From the NCBI GenBank assembly GCA_021201825.1, contig JAJQED010000023.1:1-64000 (forward strand): a DNA stretch of 64,000 nucleotides, in the 5' to 3' direction. Below are positions 43,366 to 51,239 of the stretch, one piece after another. The position numbers were made by a program, and so were the translations under genes. Numbering within the stretch: position 1 is the stretch's first letter; every line of letters starts with the position of its first letter. Under the pieces are notes generated by a model. It did no database searches. It saw nothing but the letters and a program-made list of their open reading frames with translations, and had not been told where the DNA came from. The stretch is from Alistipes sp. (GTDB taxonomy: Bacteria; Bacteroidota; Bacteroidia; Bacteroidales; Rikenellaceae).

Positions 43366-45165
43366 CTAATTCAGTTCGATATGTCTCATTACGAGTTTAT
43401 TCTCTGTACCGTTCTGCTGACCGTTGTGTACACTGATCACCAGCAGCACTTCCTGTCCGTTGAACTTAGAGAGGTCATATTGGAAGAGGGCGTAATCGTC
43501 CAGGTTTGAGCCGCCACCGCTCTGGTGTACGAAAGACCAGCATCCGTCCGCTTCGTTAGTTGCTCCTGCCGGATAGGTATACGGATCGATCGCTTCGTAC
43601 GAGCCGTCCATAGTTATGGCCAGCAGTTTGAAGTACGTGGGGTCGTTGCTGAAATTACGGGTACGGAAGTTCAGGTTGTTGCATCCCGGTTCGATATTGA
43701 ATTTGGCATACAAATATGCTTCCGGGATCATCGTGTTGGGCAACTCGTTACTCCGGGTCTTTATCAGGTAACCTTCCGAGGGATGCGGTTCCGGGTCTTT
43801 GAGCAGGGGTACGAACGCCCATTCCAATGCGACGTGGTCGATCTCACGGTATTCACGGTAGGCCTGCCAGCTGCTTCCGCTGTCGAAACCGGTTATGGAT
43901 CCGAGGCCGGTGAAAGATTTCTTGGTGTGCGGCATGGTAGAGCGGACGGCCTCGATCGGCAGCTGCATTCCGGAAATAACTTGGGTCCCGGGCAGCCAGC
44001 CGTAACCCTCCACTTTTTCATGGGCGAACCGGATGGCACGCAGGCAAAGCTGTTTCCAGTAATCACCGGTCTCGGCACGGTAGATACCGACGGCGATTAT
44101 CACTTCCTTGCCAATATAGGCGCTCAGGTCGAAATCGTAGTCGGAATAGCTGTCCGATCCGTGGGTGTAAGTATTCAGCTTAACCATACTCGGATTGGCA
44201 TCGCTCAGGTCGATAACCTGCACACCGAAATAAGCCGGGGAGGCGGCGTCGGCATTATGGGTACGTACGTTGAGCGACAACACGTAATTATCCGCCGTGA
44301 TCAGCTTGCTTCCATATACGTACGAATCGAAGTTATCCATGTCCGCCGGGTTGTTCTGCTCACTGCCGTCGTTCCTTGTCCGCAAGGTAGTACCCTCGTT
44401 CTGTTCCTCCCAGTTGCCCCAGAAGTCCAGTGCGCACATGTAATCGACGGACCAGTCCCAATGCGGATATTCTTGTGCGTTGCGGCCGCCACGGTACTCG
44501 TTGTAATACCACTTGTCGGCATTCTGCAGTTCGTAGATCGTCTTGCCCGGGAGCAGGATGTCCTCCCCGAGGTTAACGTCCAGCACGGCTACGCCGTCCA
44601 CGAAATCTGTCGCGTAGATCGTCCTCTCCACATCGTTGTAATTCTCTTTAGAGAACACCAGGTCGTAGTCGTCAATGGATAGGTATTCGAACTTGTAGGT
44701 ACCGTCGCTTGCCGTCTGAGTGATCTCGTTACCAAGGGTCACAGTCACCCCGCTAAGCGGGGCGTAGTTGCTCCGGGCATCGTACACCGTACCGCTGATT
44801 ACACCGTTGGCATAATCCATCGAAACGCTTATCATCGCGGTGCCGTTCACATACCTGTCGGCCGTAAGCGTAGCGCTTGTGGTCTGGTATTGGAGTTTGG
44901 TAAAAGTGATCACTCGGCTGTCCATCGGCACGTTCTGAATGGTATAGCTGCCGTCCGAGGCGGTCGTGGCCGTTGCATCCATATCCTGTACGGATACGGT
45001 CACCCCGTCGAGCGGCGTATCCTCGTAATCGGTAACAATACCCGTCACGGTACCGTAGCCCACGTTGCCGTTCTCGTCATCGTCGCTGCAGGATACCGTC
45101 GCAACTGCGAACAGTCCTATCAGCATTGAAAATGATAATAACTTTAAAAGTCCAGTTCCTTTCAT
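43366..45165 (-). CDS. Surface glycan-binding-type lipoprotein with two CarboxypepD_reg domains
   Basis: A 599-residue lipoprotein, signal ending VSCSDDDENG, an acidic surface-export tail. Residues about 38-115 and 118-200 are tandem carboxypeptidase-regulatory-like domains (VTGIVTDYEDTPLDGVTVSV; ISGTVYDARSNYAPLSGVTV), each followed by DGSY/DGTY strands. Residues about 210-400 and 430-599 form two beta-rich modules with aromatic clusters (ELQNADKWYYNEYRGG, YPHWDWSVDYMCALDFWGNW) and a repeated end (FDLSAYIGKEVIIAVGIYRA; YDLSKFNGQEVLLVISVHNG). They look like carbohydrate-binding sandwiches. No catalytic motif is seen. As the first gene of the locus it probably binds mannan on the cell surface, taking the role of a SGBP. 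That role is inferred from position and layout. Confidence 0.72.
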   Translation of the reverse strand: MKGTGLLKLLSFSMLIGLFAVATVSCSDDDENGNVGYGTVTGIVTDYEDTPLDGVTVSVQDMDATATTASDGSYTIQNVPMDSRVITFTKLQYQTTSATLTADRYVNGTAMISVSMDYANGVISGTVYDARSNYAPLSGVTVTLGNEITQTASDGTYKFEYLSIDDYDLVFSKENYNDVERTIYATDFVDGVAVLDVNLGEDILLPGKTIYELQNADKWYYNEYRGGRNAQEYPHWDWSVDYMCALDFWGNWEEQNEGTTLRTRNDGSEQNNPADMDNFDSYVYGSKLITADNYVLSLNVRTHNADAASPAYFGVQVIDLSDANPSMVKLNTYTHGSDSYSDYDFDLSAYIGKEVIIAVGIYRAETGDYWKQLCLRAIRFAHEKVEGYGWLPGTQVISGMQLPIEAVRSTMPHTKKSFTGLGSITGFDSGSSWQAYREYREIDHVALEWAFVPLLKDPEPHPSEGYLIKTRSNELPNTMIPEAYLYAKFNIEPGCNNLNFRTRNFSNDPTYFKLLAITMDGSYEAIDPYTYPAGATNEADGCWSFVHQSGGGSNLDDYALFQYDLSKFNGQEVLLVISVHNGQQNGTENKLVMRHIELN

Positions 45166-45726
45166 ATCATCTTTTCATTTAAGAATGAGATTAAAAGTCT
45201 TTAAATACTACAGCGGGGTCGGCTTTGGGCCTGCCCGTCTTTGAGTTTTTCCGGTTCGCCCCGATCGGTGGCGCAAATAAAGGCCGGCCGTATTGGAATT
45301 TTTTATACAAGACCGGATTCTTTTTTGCGGCCGTCCCTGGAGCGGCCCGGCTATCGTGAAAGTTTTATGTTCGTTTGATCAAGGTGTCAGGTTAGTACGG
45401 ATTTCAAACCCCGGGATGGGTACCCGGCAGGTCCTTTTGTTTCATAGGCTATCGGTTTAGGTCAGGTTTTCAGGACGGTATTGCGGATCTGCTTTTAACT
45501 TTATCGGTATGCCGGCAACAGCAACAAGTACGGCCCCACCGCCTGCCGTACAGGGCGGGATAGTCAGACAAATGCACACCCGGGCCGGCATCCAGCGGAT
45601 GCGGCCGGTCAGGCATTGGGAAACACGTTCGAATGGGGGAATAAAAATGAAAGCTGTTTTTATTCATTACGGCCGGTTTCAGGTTAGGCACCTCCCATGG
45701 GGAGACGCCACAAAAATGCCCGGCGA
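45166..45726. promoter_or_regulatory. Long non-coding region upstream of the mannan locus
   Basis: About 560 bases with no convincing gene on either strand. It must hold the locus promoter (minus strand). No exact TAnnTTTG is present on the minus strand, so control may need an activator. Visible structure: a GCGGCCG/CGGCCGC-like pair near 45327-45346, CCGGG(T)ACCC repeats near 45411-45427, and the near-palindrome CTCCCATGGGGAG at 45691-45703. It could also make a long 5' leader or a small RNA. Confidence 0.4.
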
Positions 45727-45804
45727 GGGTTAAGGGAGAGGTTAAAACAGGGTTAAAAAATCTTTGTTTAACCCGCTATTTTGTTAACCGCAGTAATTTT
45801 AACC
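45727..45804. repeat. Six-copy GGTTAA/TTAACC array, putative operator
   Basis: GGTTAA starts at 45728, 45740 and 45751 (spacings 12 and 11), then its complement TTAACC starts at 45768, 45784 and 45799 (spacings 16 and 15). Most copies are GGGTTAA or TTAACCC heptamers. The array lies between the regulator's terminator and the mannan locus. Direct repeats at one helical turn are the known target layout of SARP-type DNA-binding domains, and the adjacent gene encodes such a domain. Confidence 0.6.
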
Positions 45805-45806
45805 CA

Positions 45807-45838
45807 TAAAAATACCGGCCGGAATATTTCCGGCCGGA
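45807..45838 (-). terminator. Terminator of the LamG/kelch/SARP regulator gene
   Basis: CCGGCCGGAA (45815-45824) pairs with TTCCGGCCGG (45828-45837), triloop TAT. On the minus strand TATTTTTATG follows. A second inverted pair TTGACC/GGTCAA (45841-45846, 45858-45863) overlaps the stop codon. Confidence 0.8.
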
Positions 45839-45859
45839 GATTGACCTGTGCAAATACGG

Positions 45860-48418
45860 TCAATGGTTGGAGATCAGGTCTTCAAAACCTAACTGGTATT
45901 CCTCGCCCATTTCGTCCCGGAATTCCGACAGGAACATCGAGAACCGTTTGCGTGCTTCGGCAGGCATTTTAAGATTCACGAGCGCGATAACCAGCGAGCG
46001 TATCGCATTGTCGTCGTAGGGATCTATGGCAAAGAGCGCTTCGGCAAGTATCACGGTGGTGCGGTATTTATGCCGGGCGACGCTCCGTAGCAATTCCCGT
46101 TGCAGCACCGGTTCGATAGACCGCTCCACAGCCTGTTTAAAACCGTCGAAGAAGGAGCTGTCAGTAAATCTTAGGAATTTGCCGCGCGCAACGATCAGGG
46201 CGAATTCCCTCGGCAGGCCGTCCGGGTCGTTGCTGCCGACCATCTCCATACAGCTGAGATAATCGCAATAGAAAGGTTCTGCGGTCTCGAGCCTGAATAC
46301 CGATTTCTCATGCACCAGACTCACTCCGTCCAACTCCGTCAGTGTCTTGCGCAGGTGGTTGAGCGTCACCCCGCGAAGGTTCTTGAGTTTATTCTCCGGC
46401 TTGTCCGGCCAGACCAGTTCGCTCAGTTTACGCGAGGTTATCCCCTCTTTGGAGTGGGCCAACAGTAGCAGGAATATCTGCCTTAATTTGGTGCTGAACA
46501 TGTAGCTTATATCCCTGTTATTACGGTCGCGGACCATGAATTCCCCGAACAGGTATACCGAATTGGGTCTCTCGGGAGGCAGGGTAAATACATCCTCCAT
46601 TTGAAGTGGCGCATTCTGCCGCCGTTTGCCCAGGGTTACCCTTACGAGCAGGTAGAGGATGAAAACAAGTACGATCCCGCACAAGGAAGCATACATAAAT
46701 CCCGCAACCTTGCGTTTCTGGGCCAGCCGCGCAACGGCGTTCAGCTCTGCAGTATCCACCGGCGGGAACGACAGGGTATATATCTTGATGGTCGAAGCAA
46801 TATCGTCCGAGGCGAATTCCTGCACGACGGTTACCAGTTCGCCGTACTGCGGATTGAAAGAGATGTTGGCGTTGGTCTTTATCTTCTCGGAGTAAATCGG
46901 GATGGAGTCCCCGAATACCGTATGGCTGCCGTCCTCGATCGAGAACCGGTACAGGCGCAGGTACGAATTAGAATAATGTTCGGGATAGCAGAGCGTATAA
47001 AAACTCGTACCGTCGAGGACCATGCCCCGCACCGGCACGATATTCTCCTCGGTCCACGGAATCTCCCACAATTTTGTGACGCTCCGTGAGCGGAGGTCTA
47101 TCCGGTGCAGGTCGTAATAATACCTGCGGCCCACGACCTGCTCGCCCGACTCGTTGCCCATCCCCCCGAATATATAAAGCGCCTCTTCCTGCGGGGAATA
47201 TCCCGCAGACTGGAAATAACGCGGGTGTATCCTCTGGCCTGCCAGTGCGACCGTATCCCATTGCATCACACCGGTATCGAGCGAATAGAGGTTGCCGTTG
47301 TAGCGCATGTTCCCGAAACCGCCGAAGACCAGGTAACGCGATTCCCCGGTCATGTATAAACCGGAATGGTGGTGCAGCTGCATAGGCAGGGTGGCCGTAT
47401 AACTATTCTCCCATTGGAGGGTGGGCAGGTCCAGCACCGCGATATTTGCTCCCGTATCCTCTTCCTCCTTGTACGCCTCGTAAATATAGAGCTTACTGGT
47501 CGACTTGTCGATAAATCCCGTTCCGAGTTCAATATTAACCGGACTGGTGTTCGCCAACGCATACCTGTTCGTTTCACCGGAACGTATGCCGAATACCGCC
47601 AGCGAATCCCGGTTGAAGATATAAACCTGCTGCCCGCGCGGGTCCACGATACTCCCGGCAACCTCCCTGCAGTCGAATACGGCCCGCAGATTCCAGTTAT
47701 AAGCGTCGTTTATGAGCCATACGGGATTTGTCACGTGGCCTAAGACCCGCCCTTTCGGGTCATGCACCCGGTTGCCCGAACTCTCGTGGAGAGGGAAGCG
47801 GTAAATCTTTTTTGCGTCCTTTATTTCCAGCTCCTTTATGGCAAACGACGGTACGTCGATCAGGTGGTCGCTGCGTCCGAAATATATCTCGGGAGTCCAT
47901 TTATCGTCCAGGTCCAGCCGTGCCGAAGCGTACCGGGTGCCGTCTATCAGGAATTCGACCGAATCGGTCTTCAGGTGGAACTTAATACCGATACGGTGCC
48001 ATTTGTATTCGTCGAATACCGACGGCGGGGGTGCGGCGGTCATGATCGTACTGCGGCCCTCCTCGTTGAATTTGAATACGGCGCCATCCCCCAGACGGTC
48101 ATAAGAAATATTATACGTAGCGTGTCTTCGGTGGTCCTTGATCCGCATTATGTAACCGATCCGGGACGCCTCGTACGCCTGCAGATCGAACGAGATCTCC
48201 ACCCGGTCGATAAACACCGGGCTTCTTTCACTGAACACCCTGTAGGAAGTACGCTGGTCTATATAACACTCGTTCCCGTTGAACTTCAGCCCCCTTGCCA
48301 CTTCGCCGCCGGCCGCAAGCGTATCCACGGCTATGCCGGGCGGCCCCGTAAGATCCTGTCCGGCAGCTATCGAGACCCAAGATACCAGTGCCGAAAATAT
48401 TAACCCGGTTAACTTCAT
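45860..48418 (-). CDS. Membrane-spanning regulator: LamG + kelch-like sensor, TM helix, SARP-like DNA-binding domain
   Basis: An 852-residue protein. Signal peptide to about residue 20. Residues about 65-215 look like a LamG/concanavalin sandwich (VEISFDLQAY, YKWHRIGIKFHLKTDSVEFL, TPEIYFGRSDHLIDVPSFAI). Residues about 230-550 are kelch-like blades (SGLYMTGESRYLVFGGFGNM, YSPQEEALYIFGGMGNESGE). One TM helix lies at about 575-597 (ASLCGIVLVFILYLLVRVTL). The cytosolic part has an OmpR/SARP-type winged helix at about 625-715 (YLFGEFMVRDRNNRDISYMF, KLRQIFLLLLAHSKEGITSR, KNLRGVTLNHLRKTLTEL) and a helical BTAD/TPR-like tail. It has no kinase or receiver domain, so it appears to be a one-component sensor. 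The neighbouring mannan locus lacks any other regulator. Confidence 0.8.
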   Translation of the reverse strand: MKLTGLIFSALVSWVSIAAGQDLTGPPGIAVDTLAAGGEVARGLKFNGNECYIDQRTSYRVFSERSPVFIDRVEISFDLQAYEASRIGYIMRIKDHRRHATYNISYDRLGDGAVFKFNEEGRSTIMTAAPPPSVFDEYKWHRIGIKFHLKTDSVEFLIDGTRYASARLDLDDKWTPEIYFGRSDHLIDVPSFAIKELEIKDAKKIYRFPLHESSGNRVHDPKGRVLGHVTNPVWLINDAYNWNLRAVFDCREVAGSIVDPRGQQVYIFNRDSLAVFGIRSGETNRYALANTSPVNIELGTGFIDKSTSKLYIYEAYKEEEDTGANIAVLDLPTLQWENSYTATLPMQLHHHSGLYMTGESRYLVFGGFGNMRYNGNLYSLDTGVMQWDTVALAGQRIHPRYFQSAGYSPQEEALYIFGGMGNESGEQVVGRRYYYDLHRIDLRSRSVTKLWEIPWTEENIVPVRGMVLDGTSFYTLCYPEHYSNSYLRLYRFSIEDGSHTVFGDSIPIYSEKIKTNANISFNPQYGELVTVVQEFASDDIASTIKIYTLSFPPVDTAELNAVARLAQKRKVAGFMYASLCGIVLVFILYLLVRVTLGKRRQNAPLQMEDVFTLPPERPNSVYLFGEFMVRDRNNRDISYMFSTKLRQIFLLLLAHSKEGITSRKLSELVWPDKPENKLKNLRGVTLNHLRKTLTELDGVSLVHEKSVFRLETAEPFYCDYLSCMEMVGSNDPDGLPREFALIVARGKFLRFTDSSFFDGFKQAVERSIEPVLQRELLRSVARHKYRTTVILAEALFAIDPYDDNAIRSLVIALVNLKMPAEARKRFSMFLSEFRDEMGEEYQLGFEDLISNH

Positions 48419-48435
48419 AAAACGCCTACCTTTGC

Positions 48436-48470
48436 GCGGGCCGGTGCCCGCACGTTACATTGTAATGTGA
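48436..48470 (-). promoter_or_regulatory. Leader hairpin and palindrome before the regulator gene
   Basis: A GCGGGC/GCCCGC stem with loop CGGT (48436-48451) sits 17 bases before the start codon. Next to it is the dyad TTACATTGTAATGTGA (48455-48470), whose core ACATT-gt-AATGT (48457-48468) is a perfect inverted repeat. The dyad could be an operator. TAACTTGG on the minus strand (complement of about 48490-48497) is one base from the -7 consensus. Confidence 0.45.
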
Positions 48471-48504
48471 TCTTTTTTGCATTTCCGCACCAAGTTAGGA
48501 TATT

Positions 48505-48549
48505 AAAAAGAACCTGTCCTGCCATAATAACGGTCGCAGGACAGGTTCC
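48505..48549 (-). terminator. Terminator of the DUF4965 gene
   Basis: GAACCTGTCCTGC (48510-48522) pairs perfectly with GCAGGACAGGTTC (48536-48548). On the minus strand TTTTTAATA follows. It separates the DUF4965 gene from the regulator. Confidence 0.85.
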
Positions 48550-48570
48550 CGGCAACCTGACTAACGGATG

Positions 48571-51063
48571 CTAATCGAACGCGGCATCTTCTGCAAGCAT
48601 TTTAATGAAGTAGCCGCCCACCACGGACCTGGCCTTGAAACCCCGGTAATGCGGACTGTCGGTAAATATCCAGTCCGACATCGGGATTCGGTCCTTGGTC
48701 TCGTTCATGAAATCATATATGGGGTCTATGAATTTTTCGAAAGTTTCCAGCTCGTCGGCAAGGGTCGCCGTCCAGATCACCCAGTCAGTTTTCGTATAGG
48801 TCTCCCTGTTATCCAGCGGCAGGCCGTATCGGTTCTGTTTGGTGAGGTAGTAGGCTATCTCGGTGCGGGCCACGTCGGCCGGGAAAATACCCAGGTCCAG
48901 TATCTTGTCCCAAACCAGGTTGTATTTCTGGCTCCAGGTCCCGGGTTTGTCGAACGTCAGCCTGTAATGGTCGCCGTCGTTCGCCATCTGCACCCATTCG
49001 GCGGCCATCTCCCTGGCACGGTCGGTATACTTACTGGCGGTATCATCCATGCCAAGCACCCCGGCCATATAGCCGTAGCAGGCAACACCCATAATGGCTT
49101 TCACAGACAGGTTCACGTTATGGGCAAAATGGCCCGCGAAATCGTCCGTACAAAGCTGGTTCTCCGGGTCGAGCCCGTATTCGGAGAGGTAGTCCGTCCA
49201 GAGGGTGAGCATATCCCAGTGCCTTCGGGCATACTCCCCGTTTCCGTCCACCGCCGTTATGGCTGCGGACAGTATGACCATATTTCCCGCTTCCTCTATA
49301 GGCATATCCCCGCCGTAAGTCTGGCCGTTTGCCAGCGGGTAAGTGCCTATATCGTGCGCGGGGAACGGTTTGGTCCATTTACCGCTTTCGCTGTAGTAAA
49401 AGATATGGTTCAGCAGTCCTTTAGCAAGGTCGGTATTGTAATACAGGAAGAGCGGTGCGGACGGATATGTCACGTCCACCGTACCGATCGAACCGTTGCT
49501 GTTGTTCTCTTTGGAAAGGAATAACAGGTCACCGTTGGGAGCTTCCAGTAGTTTATGGGCCGATATTGCCTGGCGGTAAGCCAGTGCGCACAGTTCCGCA
49601 TAATGCTTTCCGCCGGCCGCCGCAGCCGTCTCCATCAGCTTGCGGTCGAATTCATAACAGCGTTCTACCAGTTTGCCGTAATCCCTCTCGGCCGCTTCGA
49701 ACTGGGAGAAAATATCCTTGTCACCCTTGCGGTTCCAATATGGGCGCAGGTCCTCGCCGAAATACTGGACGGAATACAGGTCGTCATAACCGATAAGCAG
49801 GTGGCCGTCGGCCGCCTTCACCTTGCCGAGGTCCTTTACCAGAGCCAGTTTCTCGTCCGTCTTTTCCCTACGGGCAACCTCACCCTGGGATAACTTACCG
49901 GTTGCGAACGAGTTACGCAGGTCGTCGCTCTCCCCTATCGCATATACCGCCTTATCCTTGCCGGCGGCCAAATAGAAATAACCCCAGTCGATCCGCAGGT
50001 CGTCCCCCTGTTTGCCGAGGATATTCTGGTCGTAGCTCCCGGCTTTCAGGTACACCAAACCGTTCTTTTCGAATCCCTCCAGTACCGACTCCTGCAACGG
50101 TTTGTCCAGAGCCCATTGTGCCGATGCTTCGAAATAAAGCTCCACGTCATGCTGTTTACCGTCCGTGGAACTCACCTTATAAGTAATATAATTGACTGGG
50201 CGCGAAACCAGCTCGAGGTTGTCCATAAGTAACGGGGCCGTGAAAGTGAGCGCCAGCTCCACATTGCCGCAGTCGAAAACGTAATGGGTCTGGGTAGCCT
50301 GAACATCCACCGACCGCTGTACCGGTGTACGGCGGAAAACCTCGTCGTGGGGTTTTTCGGCAACCAATCCGAAATCCAAAAGGGAATTCCCCACCCGGTT
50401 ATAGCAGTATGCCGCGATCGTGTTCTCGCCCGGTTTAAGACTGCGAGCCACGTTTTCTGGCAGTTCGAGTATCAGGTTCTTATGGGCCCTGTTTCCGGTA
50501 TTAACAACCTCCATGCCGTTTACGTAGATTATGGCGTCGTCGTCATGCGAATATTCGAGGAATATACGCCGGCCGTCCAGCCCCTCGGGGATTTCAACAG
50601 TTCGGCGCACCCAAATATAGTCGGTATACCACGGCGTCCGTGCCGTCGGTTCGTTATGCACCGTACCGAACGCGGCTTCACCCGTGCGCCAGGACGAATC
50701 GTCGAATCCCGGCTGGTACCATCCATCGGCAGGCTTCTGGTTCACATACCTGCCGGACCAACCGCCCTGCTCGCTGGTCGGTGCGATTACTTCCATCGGG
50801 ATATTTTCGGTGCCCATAAAACGGAAGACCTGCCCGTCGACCTTAATGGCTCCTATAAGCGGGAAGTCTGCGCCGGTCCAGTGTTTGACACTACCGTCGA
50901 ACAGATTGTCGGTCATCGACCAGGCACTCGTATACGGATCTATGGATACCAAAGGATAAGCCGGCGGGCGCAACCCGCTGGCTATTACTGTCCTGTCCCC
51001 GTTGGCGCCGGCACAACCGGCCACCACGCAACAGGCGGCTAAAAGGAATATGTTTCTGATCAT
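48571..51063 (-). CDS. DUF4965-family lipoprotein with inserted galactose-binding-like domain
   Basis: An 830-residue lipoprotein (lipobox VVAGCAG). It follows the DUF4964-DUF5127-DUF4965-DUF1793 layout often labelled glutaminase A-like in databases: RPPAYPLVSIDPYTSAWSMT at the N-terminus, then DWGYFYLAAG and YDDLYSVQYFGEDLRPYWNR in the middle, and YRQAISAHKLLEAPNGDLLF, NNSNGSIGTVDVTYPSAPLF, then EEAGNMVILSAAI and DDFAGHFAHNVNLSVKAI in the (alpha/alpha)-barrel end. Residues about 100-220 are an inserted jelly roll like the sugar-binding domain of GH2 enzymes (GWYQPGFDDSSWRTGEAAFG, YIWVRRTVEIPEG, DDDAIIYVNGMEV). The family occurs in many polysaccharide loci, its activity here is unknown, and a glycosidase role is plausible. 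Confidence 0.8.
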   Translation of the reverse strand: MIRNIFLLAACCVVAGCAGANGDRTVIASGLRPPAYPLVSIDPYTSAWSMTDNLFDGSVKHWTGADFPLIGAIKVDGQVFRFMGTENIPMEVIAPTSEQGGWSGRYVNQKPADGWYQPGFDDSSWRTGEAAFGTVHNEPTARTPWYTDYIWVRRTVEIPEGLDGRRIFLEYSHDDDAIIYVNGMEVVNTGNRAHKNLILELPENVARSLKPGENTIAAYCYNRVGNSLLDFGLVAEKPHDEVFRRTPVQRSVDVQATQTHYVFDCGNVELALTFTAPLLMDNLELVSRPVNYITYKVSSTDGKQHDVELYFEASAQWALDKPLQESVLEGFEKNGLVYLKAGSYDQNILGKQGDDLRIDWGYFYLAAGKDKAVYAIGESDDLRNSFATGKLSQGEVARREKTDEKLALVKDLGKVKAADGHLLIGYDDLYSVQYFGEDLRPYWNRKGDKDIFSQFEAAERDYGKLVERCYEFDRKLMETAAAAGGKHYAELCALAYRQAISAHKLLEAPNGDLLFLSKENNSNGSIGTVDVTYPSAPLFLYYNTDLAKGLLNHIFYYSESGKWTKPFPAHDIGTYPLANGQTYGGDMPIEEAGNMVILSAAITAVDGNGEYARRHWDMLTLWTDYLSEYGLDPENQLCTDDFAGHFAHNVNLSVKAIMGVACYGYMAGVLGMDDTASKYTDRAREMAAEWVQMANDGDHYRLTFDKPGTWSQKYNLVWDKILDLGIFPADVARTEIAYYLTKQNRYGLPLDNRETYTKTDWVIWTATLADELETFEKFIDPIYDFMNETKDRIPMSDWIFTDSPHYRGFKARSVVGGYFIKMLAEDAAFD

Positions 51064-51184
51064 TTGATTTTCCGGATTTAGTAATTAGCCAGATCCGCCT
51101 ATACCGTCCGGAAATCTCAGGATCGTTACAAAAATAAAAAAATATACCGTAAGTACAAATTTCGAATCCCGGCCGGCCGTAATA

Positions 51185-51215
51185 ATAAGCAGGGCAGCTG
51201 AATGAACAGCCGCCC
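51185..51215 (-). terminator. Probable terminator of the yidC transcript
   Basis: GGGCaGCTG (51192-51200) pairs with CAGCcGCCC (51207-51215), loop AATGAA. On the minus strand TGCTTATTATTA follows. It lies 25 bases past the yidC stop. Confidence 0.5.
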
Positions 51216-51239
51216 CGCCCGATAGCTCGGTTAAAAAGC

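Noticed and set aside
45509-45733. 74-residue frame in the region upstream of the mannan locus
   Set aside because: No signal, no ribosome site, arbitrary composition, and it overlaps the GGTTAA array.
45727-45804. CRISPR array
   Set aside because: The units are only 6-7 bases, in two orientations, with irregular spacing and no cas genes.
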